Made by a program: the position numbers and the translations under genes. DNA of 14,843 bases from the NCBI GenBank assembly GCA_040382055.1, contig JBEIGE010000045.1, positions 1 through 14,843 on the forward strand, written 5' to 3'. The notes beneath the pieces are model-generated. The model was given only the letters and a program-made list of their open reading frames with translations. It did not search any database and was not told where the DNA came from. Below, in pieces: positions 1-6,137 of this stretch. This DNA is from JBEIGE01 sp040382055 (GTDB taxonomy: Bacteria; Pseudomonadota; Gammaproteobacteria; Burkholderiales; Burkholderiaceae_C). Each line of letters begins with the position of its first letter. The first letter of the stretch is position 1.

Positions 1-133
1 GCACCTTGGTGGGCACCCCATACAGCTCGGCCAAGTCCGCATCAATGATGACCCGCAGGCCGCGTATCACCTGAATACGGCCCTCAATGCGGGGCACCAA
101 GGGGGCGGGTGTGGTGGTTGTCGCTTTACTCAT
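1..133 (-). CDS. ORF6N-domain protein, N-terminal part (cut by window edge)
   Basis: Translating the minus strand from the ATG at 133 gives 44 residues: a short Thr/Pro-rich lead, then RIEGRIQVIRGLRVIIDADL and AELYGVPTKV. This matches the start of ORF6N domains (I-R-G-x-R-V-x-x-D-x-D-L-A-x-L-Y-G-V), found in phage- and plasmid-associated proteins that often act as DNA-binding or antirepressor-like factors. The rest lies outside the window. The start is supported by AAGGAG four bases upstream, inside the last codons of the preceding metallopeptidase-like gene. The two genes overlap by 8 bases, so translational coupling is likely. The domain call rests on motif recognition; the molecular role is unknown. 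Confidence 0.75.
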   Translation of the reverse strand, partial: MSKATTTTPAPLVPRIEGRIQVIRGLRVIIDADLAELYGVPTKV

Positions 134-608
134 GGTTCTCCTTCAGAGTTTCCGCTTTCCCAGAAAAAACCCAGTCCCGCATGTAGTCAAACTTGGCAGG
201 CAGTTGCTGCTGCAGGCTCTCAGGCTGGCGGGCGTAGCAAGCGTAAGTTTCGGCAAAGTCTTCGCTCGCATTCAGTGCCCCATAGCGGGTAATGCACAGC
301 GAGCCCGGAAAAATCTCGGTTACCCAGCGTTTTTTGACACGGCTGTTGAGCGCCAGGAAAAATACAAAATGCCCTATTTCGTGGTGCAGTACGTGCAAAA
401 GCAAATCTAACGAATCAATTTCATACAGAACAATGCGTCGTTCTTTTTGTCGAAACTCGCCTTTGCGATGCCCCGACGCGCGGGCACGGTATCTGTGCCA
501 CGCTTCGCCGGGCAAGCCAAAAGGGGCATACACAATTTCGCGCAGGCCTTCTATGTGGTGGTTGGGCAGTAGGTCAAGGGCGGCCACTATTTGTCCCACG
601 CTGACCAC
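126..608 (-). CDS. Small HEIGH zinc-metallopeptidase-like protein
   Basis: A 160-residue protein with HHEIGH (HExxH core at about residues 76-80), followed about 36 residues later by ASEDFAE (E116/E120). That is the spacing expected of a gluzincin-like metallopeptidase with a glutamate third zinc ligand. No signal peptide or membrane segment is seen, so it is probably cytoplasmic. I cannot assign a substrate or a named family. The start is uncertain: the ATG-less N-terminus begins at GTG 608 with no clear ribosome binding site, and the frame stays open upstream to a TAG at 696-698 with only a CTG (644) as another candidate. Codons between 644 and 608 read plausibly as protein, so the real start may be there or the 5' end may be damaged. 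Its 3' end overlaps the ORF6N gene, suggesting an operon. It also follows the toxin-antitoxin pair on the same strand after a 138-bp gap. Confidence 0.65.
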   Translation of the reverse strand: MVSVGQIVAALDLLPNHHIEGLREIVYAPFGLPGEAWHRYRARASGHRKGEFRQKERRIVLYEIDSLDLLLHVLHHEIGHFVFFLALNSRVKKRWVTEIFPGSLCITRYGALNASEDFAETYACYARQPESLQQQLPAKFDYMRDWVFSGKAETLKENHE

Positions 609-746
609 TTGCTGCTGTGAAAAGCCAGAAATTAAAAGACGCAGTTTGCCTGCGCCGCGGAAGTATAAGAAGACGACTGAGTTACCGCCGGCACACTATC
701 AAGTCAGTCGCTGGCCATACCGAGTCCCTAGATGCTGCGTGGTTTT

Positions 747-1040
747 TTACTGCAATGCCTGCAACACCGCAGATGGATTTCGGTCAATCACATTGAGCAA
801 AACCAGTGATGCACCGCTGGGTGAACGGTCGCCGCGCTCCCAATGGCGTAGCGTCGCAACTGAGAAGCCAAAGCGCGCGGCAAACTGTTCCTGCGTCAGA
901 CTCAATCGCTCACGCAAACTCGAAACGTCTACCGCCTGCGGTTGATACAGTTTGATCCCTTCGGCTTTACGACCTTTGGATTTTGCGTGTGCAATGGCCT
1001 CATCCAGGCCTTGCTTGATGCTAATGAATGCGCGTGTCAT
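747..1040 (-). CDS. XRE-family antitoxin (HigA/NadS-like)
   Basis: A 97-residue DNA-binding antitoxin. The C-terminal half carries a Cro/C1-type helix-turn-helix (VSSLRERLSLTQEQFAARFG then SVATLRHWERGDRSPSG), typical of NadS/HigA antitoxins that neutralise the RelE-type partner and repress their own promoter. Two starts are possible. ATG 1055 overlaps the toxin stop by four bases (ATGA). ATG 1040, five codons later, has AAAGGA six to seven bases upstream, and the protein then begins MTRAF. I prefer 1040 because of that ribosome binding site; using 1055 adds MKGKS. The toxin gene lies immediately upstream, so the order is toxin first, as in higBA-type loci. Length and domain layout are normal for the family and nothing looks broken. 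Confidence 0.88.
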   Translation of the reverse strand: MTRAFISIKQGLDEAIAHAKSKGRKAEGIKLYQPQAVDVSSLRERLSLTQEQFAARFGFSVATLRHWERGDRSPSGASLVLLNVIDRNPSAVLQALQ

Positions 1041-1051
1041 GGATTTTCCTT

Positions 1052-1387
1052 TCATGATTCCAGCCAGATATGAACCAACAGTTCGACCAGATCGTTCAAT
1101 TCTTGGCGTTCAGCTTTGCTGATATTGGCCTTCTCGTTTTTTGCGAATAGGGTCAGCAGATACAACGGCATACGATCGCTGTGAACGTAATAGATCACCC
1201 GTACCCCACCTGATTTTCCCTGGGTGCCGCGGCCCCAACGCAGCTTTCGCACGCCGCCAGTACCTTCCATCAGGTCGCCGGCCTTGGGGTGTACGGCCAA
1301 ATAATTGACGATGTCCAATCGCTCGGCAGCACTCATAAGCTTTTCGGCTCGGCGAATGTATTCGGGCAATTCGGCGATAGTCAACAT
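1052..1387 (-). CDS. RelE/HigB-type toxin
   Basis: A 111-residue basic protein with the RelE-superfamily pattern seen in HigB-2/NadT toxins (mRNA interferases acting at the ribosome). It shows a helical N-terminus with an AERLDIVNYLAVHP segment, then GTGGVRKLRWGRGTQGKSGG and RVIYYVHSDRMPLYLLTLFA, then KNEKANISKAERQEL. The last stretch is the hallmark C-terminus (F-A-K-N-E-K-x-N-x-x-x-x-E). It is the first gene of a minus-strand operon and its stop overlaps an in-frame antitoxin ATG by four bases. No strong Shine-Dalgarno precedes the ATG at 1387 and the predicted leader is short. The gene appears intact. Cleavage specificity is not deducible. Confidence 0.88.
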   Translation of the reverse strand: MLTIAELPEYIRRAEKLMSAAERLDIVNYLAVHPKAGDLMEGTGGVRKLRWGRGTQGKSGGVRVIYYVHSDRMPLYLLTLFAKNEKANISKAERQELNDLVELLVHIWLES

Positions 1388-1399
1388 CGGGTCAATTGT

Positions 1400-1439
1400 A
1401 ATCCAATGGATTATTTATACCGATTGAACCTGTAATCAA
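1400..1439 (-). promoter_or_regulatory. Toxin-antitoxin promoter with overlapping operator
   Basis: AATCCA-A-TGGATT (1400-1412) is a perfect 6-bp inverted repeat with a one-base centre, 13 bp upstream of the toxin start. On the minus strand a possible -35 TTGATT (1439-1434) and -10 AATAAT (1415-1410) lie 18 bp apart, so the -10 overlaps the inverted repeat. XRE antitoxins commonly repress their own operon through such sites. The assignment as operator is inferred from position and symmetry. Confidence 0.5.
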
Positions 1440-1507
1440 AGGTGCCGCCCGCCCTGGTGCCATGAGTCGTGGGGTAGTCAAATTTCGATTATTAAGATGA
1501 CAACTAA

Positions 1508-1660
1508 TTTATTGAGCTTGCCATCGATTCAGGGGCAAAAATCCTCATTTCAGGTGACCCAGATTTGAAGGCTGTGAAAGCATACGAGCGGCTACGAGCG
1601 CTCAACCTGCCTGGTTCAAACGTGTTTCGAAGCTGTAAACCCGTGCCACACTTCGCCTGA
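1508..1660 (+). pseudogene. Possible C-terminal remnant of a PIN-like protein
   Basis: This lies in the 345-bp gap between the divergent toxin and lipase genes. The reading frame from 1508 to the TGA at 1658-1660 has no usable start codon and encodes 50 residues beginning FIELAIDSGAKILISGDPDL. The run A-x-x-x-G-A-K-x-L-I-S-G-D-x-D-L resembles the end of PIN-domain nucleases (A-x-x-x-G-A-D-x-x-V-T-G-D-x-D-L). The match is short and may be chance. A direct repeat TACGAGCG occurs at 1583 and 1593. The rest of the gap (1661-1732) is the lipase leader, with no convincing promoter. Confidence 0.25.
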
Positions 1661-1732
1661 TTTGCTAGAGTTTTCTATTAGTATCCGTGAGCGCAGTTCT
1701 TCATTTTTAACACTCAACATCTGGTTAACAAC

Positions 1733-3568
1733 ATGCTTTCACCCAAAACCAAGTTTCAAACCTTTGCATTGTCTTGTGTCGCTGCCGCGATGCTGGCAGC
1801 CTGCGGGGGAGGTGGCGGCGGTGGAGGCGGAAGTTCTGCAACGAGTGCCTTGTCCGGGACGGTCATCGATGGCTACATCGAAGGAGCCAAAGTCTGTTTG
1901 GATCTCAATTCAAACGGAGCATGTGATTCGGGCGAACCCACCGCAACAACAGACAGTGGTGGCAAATATCAACTTTCTCCGGGAAACATCAATACGACTG
2001 GCCTGAATGTCATTGCAGAAATTCCCGTTACGGCCAAGGACTCCGACGACGGTGGTTTGACCTTGCTTGCAGCCGGCAAGTCGGCCTATACCATGGCCAC
2101 ACCAGCGACAGAACCCTCCGTCTTGACACCGATCACCACGTTGATTGTGGGCAAAGTCAAAACAGACAATGTGTCCTCCTCAACCGCCAAAACACGTGTA
2201 CTGGAAGAGCTTGGATTACCGTCCGACACGAATCCCTTTGCAGACCATGTGGCTGCCGGAAACACCATCGTTCATGGAGTCGCCCGCCAAATGGCGGCCC
2301 AACTACAACAGGCGCAAAAGGACTTGCCATCGGGCACCACAGCCCAAGAACGTCTGACGAAATTACAAGATGCCATCAAGACAATGCAGGACGCAGCTGG
2401 GTCAATTGCCCTGGAGTCGCCAGATGTGAACCCCTTGAACATGCCGCTGACGCTATCCACCGTCGCGACAGGTCGCTTGTTTGCTTACAAGATGCCAAGC
2501 GCCATGGGCAAGCAAATCAATGCAAGCGCCATGCTGTTCACACCGAAGTCTGTAATGCCATCAGGCGGTTGGCCGTTGATCGTATTTGGTCATGGCACGG
2601 AGGGCGTCGCGAAAAACTGTGCCTCCAGTGTGACCATGAAAGCCACCGGTGCCTGGAGTTACGCCAGTCTGGTAGCTATGCTCGTTTCCCAAGGGTTCGT
2701 TGTCGTTGCTCCGGACTATGAAGGGATGGGAAGCACTGCAATGGGTGTGGAGGCAGGTCATCCCTATCTCAACCTCGGGAGTGCCGGTCGATCCATGGCC
2801 CTGGCTGCAGTTGGCGCCAAGAAACTGATGACTACACAGCTCTCCGGTGCTTGGGCGACGTTGGGACATTCACAGGGCGGACATGCAGCCTTGGCCGGAG
2901 CCCAGTTCGCAGGACTGGCCAAAAAGCAGGAAGCCAGCCTAACCTACAAAGGCGCCATCGCCATCGCCCCGGCATCCAATCTAAAAGCGTCTCTCAACGC
3001 TATGGCATCGGTCATTCAAAACAACTCACAGAACACGGCGAATTACTATGTAGGTTATGGCACTGTCGGTATGAGCAATTTCTATGCGGCTTACGTCGTC
3101 AAAGGAACCCAGAGCACGCCCTCACCAGTGACGCCCGCCACTGTATTCGGAGCGCGGATGCTGGCGGTCTACAACGCCAAAGTAGGAGCCGAATGCTTTG
3201 ATGATTTCAGTACATCCATCTCTATTGATATTAACCAATATGCTGGAACCAACGGCGCGACACCAGCCGGATACACAGGGGTCATCAACTCAGCGATCAA
3301 CACGCCTTACGTTACTGGTTTGTTAAATAGTAATGAGCCTGGTCAAATGAAGTTGCCCGGTAACACCTTGATTGTTCAAGGGGCAGCAGATACCACCGTA
3401 CTGCCATCCAGCACCCAGGCCTTGCTGTCCACGATGCAGGCCAAAGGATCGCAGGTGTCACTGAGCTACCACGAAGGCAGTGCTGCCACCCATTCAGGCG
3501 TACTGGGTATCCCTGCTGCGCAGACAGCAATGACCAATCATTTGGCGAGCATATTTGCTGGCAACTAA
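1733..3568 (+). CDS. Secreted lipoprotein, secretory-lipase-type alpha/beta hydrolase
   Basis: A 611-residue exported lipoprotein. The signal peptide ends in a lipobox LAAC (Cys24), directly followed by nine glycines, a tether common in Burkholderiales lipoproteins. Residues 40-85 look like a small beta-sandwich or Ca-binding module (DLNSNGACDSGEP, then TTDSGGKYQL), as in carboxypeptidase-regulatory-like repeats. A helical linker follows (about 140-230). The hydrolase domain (240-611) has an oxyanion HG at FGHGTEG (286-292), the nucleophile elbow GHSQGG (Ser380), and a likely triad completed by Asp553 (GAADTTV) and His587 (ATHSG). This layout fits fungal-type secretory lipases (LIP family) and related bacterial esterases. 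It probably cleaves ester substrates outside the cell or at the outer membrane. The ATG at 1733 has a weak ribosome binding site, but the signal peptide fixes the start. It is transcribed alone. Confidence 0.85.
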   Translation: MLSPKTKFQTFALSCVAAAMLAACGGGGGGGGGSSATSALSGTVIDGYIEGAKVCLDLNSNGACDSGEPTATTDSGGKYQLSPGNINTTGLNVIAEIPVTAKDSDDGGLTLLAAGKSAYTMATPATEPSVLTPITTLIVGKVKTDNVSSSTAKTRVLEELGLPSDTNPFADHVAAGNTIVHGVARQMAAQLQQAQKDLPSGTTAQERLTKLQDAIKTMQDAAGSIALESPDVNPLNMPLTLSTVATGRLFAYKMPSAMGKQINASAMLFTPKSVMPSGGWPLIVFGHGTEGVAKNCASSVTMKATGAWSYASLVAMLVSQGFVVVAPDYEGMGSTAMGVEAGHPYLNLGSAGRSMALAAVGAKKLMTTQLSGAWATLGHSQGGHAALAGAQFAGLAKKQEASLTYKGAIAIAPASNLKASLNAMASVIQNNSQNTANYYVGYGTVGMSNFYAAYVVKGTQSTPSPVTPATVFGARMLAVYNAKVGAECFDDFSTSISIDINQYAGTNGATPAGYTGVINSAINTPYVTGLLNSNEPGQMKLPGNTLIVQGAADTTVLPSSTQALLSTMQAKGSQVSLSYHEGSAATHSGVLGIPAAQTAMTNHLASIFAGN

Positions 3569-3664
3569 AGGCAGTTTTTTGCCCCGGGCTTTCGACTTCG
3601 TGGTCAAGTCAAGGCCGGTGGGTGCCAAAGCCACACTTGCTGGTATTGAAGTGAGGTTTGAGAG

Positions 3665-4174
3665 CGCCGGCCCACGCTGGCGCACAAGGCGGTGCAAGAG
3701 GCCCATGTGGCGTCTGAAGTGATTGCCGGTAAATTGCAGGGTAATAAAGAGTTGACCGTAGCCGCGTTCAATGCCCGCGCTATCCGCAGCGTGGCTTATA
3801 CCGACCCTGATGTGGCTTGGGTCGGCCTGACTGAAGACCAGGCCGAGGTGCAAGGCATCAAGGTTAAAAAGGGCTTGTTCCCCTGGAATGCGTCTGGCCG
3901 CGCCATTGCCAACGGCCGTGACGAAGCCGTTACCAAGTTGCTGTTTGATGACTCACCCGAAGACCACGGCCACGGCAAGATCCTGGGCGGCGGCATGGTG
4001 GGCACCCATGCGGGCGACATGATCGGCGAGATTGCCCTGGCCATTGAGATGGGTGCGGATGCGGTGGACATCGGCAAGACCATCCACCCGCATCCGACGC
4101 TGGGGGAGAGCATTGGCATGGCGGCGGAGGTGGCGCATGGCAGCTGTACGGATGTGCCGCCGGCGAAGAAGTAA
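3665..4174 (+). pseudogene. lpdA: Dihydrolipoamide dehydrogenase C-terminal fragment (copy A)
   Basis: From about codon 3665 (just after an in-frame TGA at 3659) to the stop at 4172-4174, the frame encodes the dimerisation domain of an E3 subunit. It shows LAHKAV near the start, then VAYTDPDVAWVGLTEDQA, ASGRAIANGRDE, HGHGKILGGGMVGTHAGDM, and the catalytic His-Glu segment HPHPTLGE. The intact enzyme reoxidises the lipoyl group of 2-oxoacid dehydrogenase complexes. About 170 of roughly 475 or more residues remain; the FAD/NAD domains and redox-active cysteines are missing and there is no proper start, so it cannot be a working enzyme. The frame is uninterrupted and the tail includes an intact C-terminus and a terminator. 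This could be a recent truncation, or a gene 3' end left by an integrated element. Shorter scraps of the same region lie at 6712 and 9846. Confidence 0.9.
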
Positions 4175-4197
4175 ACCAGCCTCCAAGCTACCCTGAT

Positions 4198-4231
4198 AAA
4201 GCCCGAACTGGAAACGGTTTGGGCTTTTTGC
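4198..4231 (+). terminator. Rho-independent terminator after lpdA fragment
   Basis: The arms AAAGCCCGAAC (4198-4208) and GTTTGGGCTTT (4217-4227) pair over 11 bp with one G-T wobble around an 8-base loop. The T-run continues as TTTTTGCTTT. It starts 24 bp after the lpdA stop and looks fully functional. Confidence 0.85.
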
Positions 4232-4339
4232 TTTGTGCGTTCGTGCAATCGGCACGCGGGCCACCTCTGTGGGATGAGTGCGATGCGCAGATGGGCGATG
4301 GTGTCGATGTGGAGCCGGACTGGGACCATACGGCACAAC

Positions 4340-4562
4340 AAGCATCAGAACTTGAGGTCGATCAGCGCATCATTTGGTTGGGGGCAATTGTGGTTTTGCC
4401 AACCCTTCGAGGCAGGCTGCGCCCATCACCACCCAAACCGGGTCATACCGAAAAGCTCGGGCGCCTGGCCCAGCGCAATCACCTAAGCAGACCCCAATAT
4501 GCAGGCTTGTGATGCCCCAACCCTGTGCCATAATTTTGCTGATGCGGTTGGATTTCCTACCG
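4340..4562 (+). repeat. Diverged intergenic repeat, copy A
   Basis: This non-coding stretch downstream of lpdA copy A aligns by eye, with gaps, to 6799-7040 downstream of lpdA copy B. Shared blocks include GGTTTTGCCAAC (about 4390 and 6850), GTCAT-x-CCG, CAATCA, GCAGACCC and GCAGGCTTGTGAT, then TTGGAT-x-TCCTA near the end. Copy A stops just before the fitA remnant. The repeat probably represents the ancestral sequence following an lpdA gene. Between the terminator and this repeat (4232-4339) I see nothing recognisable. Confidence 0.6.
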
Positions 4563-4569
4563 TAATCCT

Positions 4570-4806
4570 ATGGCAATGCTGACTGTACGCAATGTGGCCG
4601 ACGACGCGCATCGCGCATTGCGGACGAAGGACGCTCTACATCGGCGCAGTACCGAGGTCAATGTGCGTGAGATTCTGGCGATAGCAGTTAATCCGGGATC
4701 CGGCCTTTGACTGGTTGAAGCGATTTCAGCACTGGGCGTCAAGGTTGGCCTGACGAGCGAGGATTCCGAGGTCTTCCAGCAATCGAGAGACCAGATGCAG
4801 GCTTAG
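4570..4806 (+). pseudogene. fitA: FitA-type antitoxin, interrupted by in-frame stop
   Basis: The protein starts MAMLTVRNVADDAHRALRTK and continues LHRRSTEVNVREILAIAV. This is the ribbon-helix-helix (Arc/FitA) antitoxin pattern that pairs with PIN toxins. Codon 47 is TGA (4708-4710). The same frame then continues with sensible antitoxin tail sequence (LVEAISALGVKVGLTSEDSE) to TAG at 4804-4806, which would give the normal family length of about 78 residues. A nonsense mutation is therefore the simplest reading. The N-terminal DNA-binding part would still be made as a 46-residue peptide. The partner toxin begins 14 bases after the stop and is itself truncated, which would relieve selection on the antitoxin. 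Confidence 0.75.
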
Positions 4807-4820
4807 CCCATGAGGATTGA

Positions 4821-4940
4821 ATGATTGTTCTCGATACCAATGTCGTTTCCGAGGCGATGAAACCTGTGCCCCAGTCGGCTGAGCGGGCTTGTCTGAACGA
4901 TCAAGCAGCCGAAACATTTTTTCTGTCCAAAGTGAGTTGG
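4821..4940 (+). pseudogene. fitB: FitB-type PIN toxin, 3'-truncated
   Basis: The ATG at 4821 is preceded by GAGGA and begins MIVLDTNVVSEAMKPVP, the canonical N-terminus of FitB/VapC-like PIN ribonucleases. The first catalytic aspartate is in VLDTN (Asp5). Family-like sequence continues through LNDQAAETFFLSKVS and then stops making sense near 4935-4940. The frame runs into unrelated codons and ends at TGA 5001-5003. The remaining acidic residues of the PIN active site are gone, so the toxin is dead. The breakpoint joins directly to the 5' side of the Crp/Fnr gene, consistent with a deletion that removed most of fitB. Confidence 0.75.
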
Positions 4941-4959
4941 TCAAACAAAGCCTCGTTGG

Positions 4960-5607
4960 TTGAGTGCCTTGACGTGGCTTGCTTTTCGCGTTGCCATGTC
5001 TGAGCGCATCGCTTTCGATGATCGCGGTCTGATCTACCGGCAAGGGGATCGTTGCCGCAAGACGTTCTTTATCGACTCGGGACTAGTCAGACTAAGCCGA
5101 ATCTATGCCAACGGCCGAGAAATCGTTATCGATATCGTCGGAGTGGGCGAGGTGGTTGGCAATCTCACCGAGCGCGAAGTGTGGACGGCTACCGAAGAGG
5201 CTCGCGCGTTTGGCCCTTGTACGGTCATGGTCATGGCCCCGCCGACCGCAGTAGACGCGATGTCGCCAGAACTCGTCCAGGCTCTAATGCGCCGGGCGGA
5301 CAAGTTGAAGGAGCGGCTCGTCAGCCATTTGGTGGAATCCGTAGAGCGAAGACTGACGCGGACCCTCCACGATCTTGCCTTGGACTTTGGCGTTCACTGT
5401 CCTCACGGCTTTTCGCTGGAAATTCTCCTCACACAGCAAGATCTCGCGGACATCGTTGGTGCCAGTCGCCCGGTCGTAAGCATTGCCCTGAATCGGATGA
5501 AGGAGCGCGGGTTATTGAACTACACCGCGCAGAGGGTGTGTGTTCATGCTGAAGCCATAGAGGCGTGGGGGCCAAAGGAAGGCGGGCCATCGCTGTTATC
5601 TAGATAA
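4960..5607 (+). CDS. Crp/Fnr-family transcriptional regulator, 5' end altered
   Basis: A 215-residue protein. A cyclic-nucleotide-binding-like beta-barrel spans about 20-100 (IYRQGDRCRKTFFIDSGLVR, then NGREIVIDIVGVGEVVGNL). A dimerisation helix spans about 105-135 and a Crp-type winged helix-turn-helix about 155-190 (LTQQDLADIVGASRPVVSIA, then LNRMKERGLL). There are no FNR-type iron-sulfur cysteines and the ligand is unknown. In the recognition helix the canonical SRETVxR of CRP reads SRPVVSI, so DNA specificity should differ from TGTGA sites. The start is uncertain: TTG 4960 or ATG 4996, neither with a good ribosome binding site. The frame is open only from 4936, where it abuts the fitB remnant, so the original first codons were probably lost. 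It may still be expressed. Its last codons form half of an 18-bp palindrome. Confidence 0.8.
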   Translation: MSALTWLAFRVAMSERIAFDDRGLIYRQGDRCRKTFFIDSGLVRLSRIYANGREIVIDIVGVGEVVGNLTEREVWTATEEARAFGPCTVMVMAPPTAVDAMSPELVQALMRRADKLKERLVSHLVESVERRLTRTLHDLALDFGVHCPHGFSLEILLTQQDLADIVGASRPVVSIALNRMKERGLLNYTAQRVCVHAEAIEAWGPKEGGPSLLSR

Positions 5608-5610
5608 CAG
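5593..5610. promoter_or_regulatory. 18-bp perfect palindrome with Crp-like 5-6-5 architecture
   Basis: CTGTTATCTAGATAACAG is fully self-complementary and contains TGTTA-N6-TAACA, the same half-site and spacer layout as Crp (TGTGA-N6-TCACA) boxes. It covers the last codons and stop of the Crp/Fnr gene and sits 90 bp upstream of the next gene. No T-run follows, so a terminator is unlikely. Binding by the adjacent regulator is inferred. Confidence 0.5.
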
Positions 5611-5649
5611 TCAGGTTAGCAGTGAATAGTTAGGATTCGCTCCCGCGGG

Positions 5650-5662
5650 TACCCCAGGGGTA
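5650..5662. promoter_or_regulatory. TACCCC-A-GGGGTA inverted repeat, possible CsoR/FrmR-type operator
   Basis: This is a perfect 6-bp inverted repeat with a one-base centre, 37 bp upstream of the membrane-protein start at 5700. The TACCCC/GGGGTA arms resemble the G/C-tract operators described for CsoR/CstR/FrmR-family metal, sulfide or formaldehyde sensors. No such regulator is encoded in the window. A C8-T6 run (about 5676-5689) follows, and a possible TTGACT -35 overlaps the gap. Confidence 0.3.
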
Positions 5663-5699
5663 TTCGCATTGACTTCCCCCCCCTTTTTTGGAGCTAACA

Positions 5700-6056
5700 A
5701 TGAAACTTAATCCCACGCAGCATGCCTTGCTTGACTACTTAACCATAGCCGCGTTTGCACTGGCGCCTAGCGTACTGTCGCTGTCAAATGTCGCTGCCAT
5801 GCTGAGCTACGCGCTGGCAGCGGTGCATCTGCTCGTCACGGTTTGCACCGATTTTTCTGGCGGAGTGTTTCGGTGGCTACCCCTGCCGTGGCACGGCAAG
5901 ATCGAAGCGATTGTGGCACCGGTGTTGATCATCACGCCCTGGATACTCGACTTCGATCGCATCGAACTGATGTTCTTTGTCGCTGCAGGTGTGGCGATTT
6001 TCCTGGTTTGGTTGGCTACAGACTACGCACCTTCGCTGCGGCGCCAACCTTCTTAA
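5700..6056 (+). CDS. Small four-helix membrane protein, unknown function
   Basis: A 118-residue inner-membrane protein with about four hydrophobic segments (about 12-32, 34-52, 70-86 and 90-110), a short cytoplasm-like N-terminus (MKLNPTQHALLDYL) and a basic tail (LRRQPS). I do not recognise a named family with confidence; similar short SPW-like membrane proteins are often labelled hypothetical. The start at ATG 5700 is fixed by TTTGGAG about seven bases upstream; a TTG at 5688 lies inside that ribosome binding site. It follows the Crp/Fnr regulator by 92 bp, with two inverted repeats between them, so control by that regulator is plausible. It appears intact, unlike its neighbours on both sides. 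Confidence 0.75.
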   Translation: MKLNPTQHALLDYLTIAAFALAPSVLSLSNVAAMLSYALAAVHLLVTVCTDFSGGVFRWLPLPWHGKIEAIVAPVLIITPWILDFDRIELMFFVAAGVAIFLVWLATDYAPSLRRQPS

Positions 6057-6137
6057 GTCAGCAGGCCCGCTTTATTAAAAAATACTATAGATCTAGAAAG
6101 GTGAAACAGAATAGAACTTAGCGATTCTGCATGAATG

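Noticed and set aside
1583..1600. TACGAGCG direct repeat as an iteron
   Set aside because: Only two units and no replication protein nearby.
3569..3590. GGCA-N6-TGCC after the lipase as a terminator
   Set aside because: Four-bp stem only, with the T-run inside the loop.
3796..4345. Two open minus-strand frames over the lpdA fragment
   Set aside because: They are antisense shadows of a strongly matching lpdA frame.
4530..4556. Similarity of GCGGTTGGATTTCCT to the 16S rRNA 3' end
   Set aside because: Only a dozen matching bases, no other rRNA sequence around it, and copy B differs at the same place.
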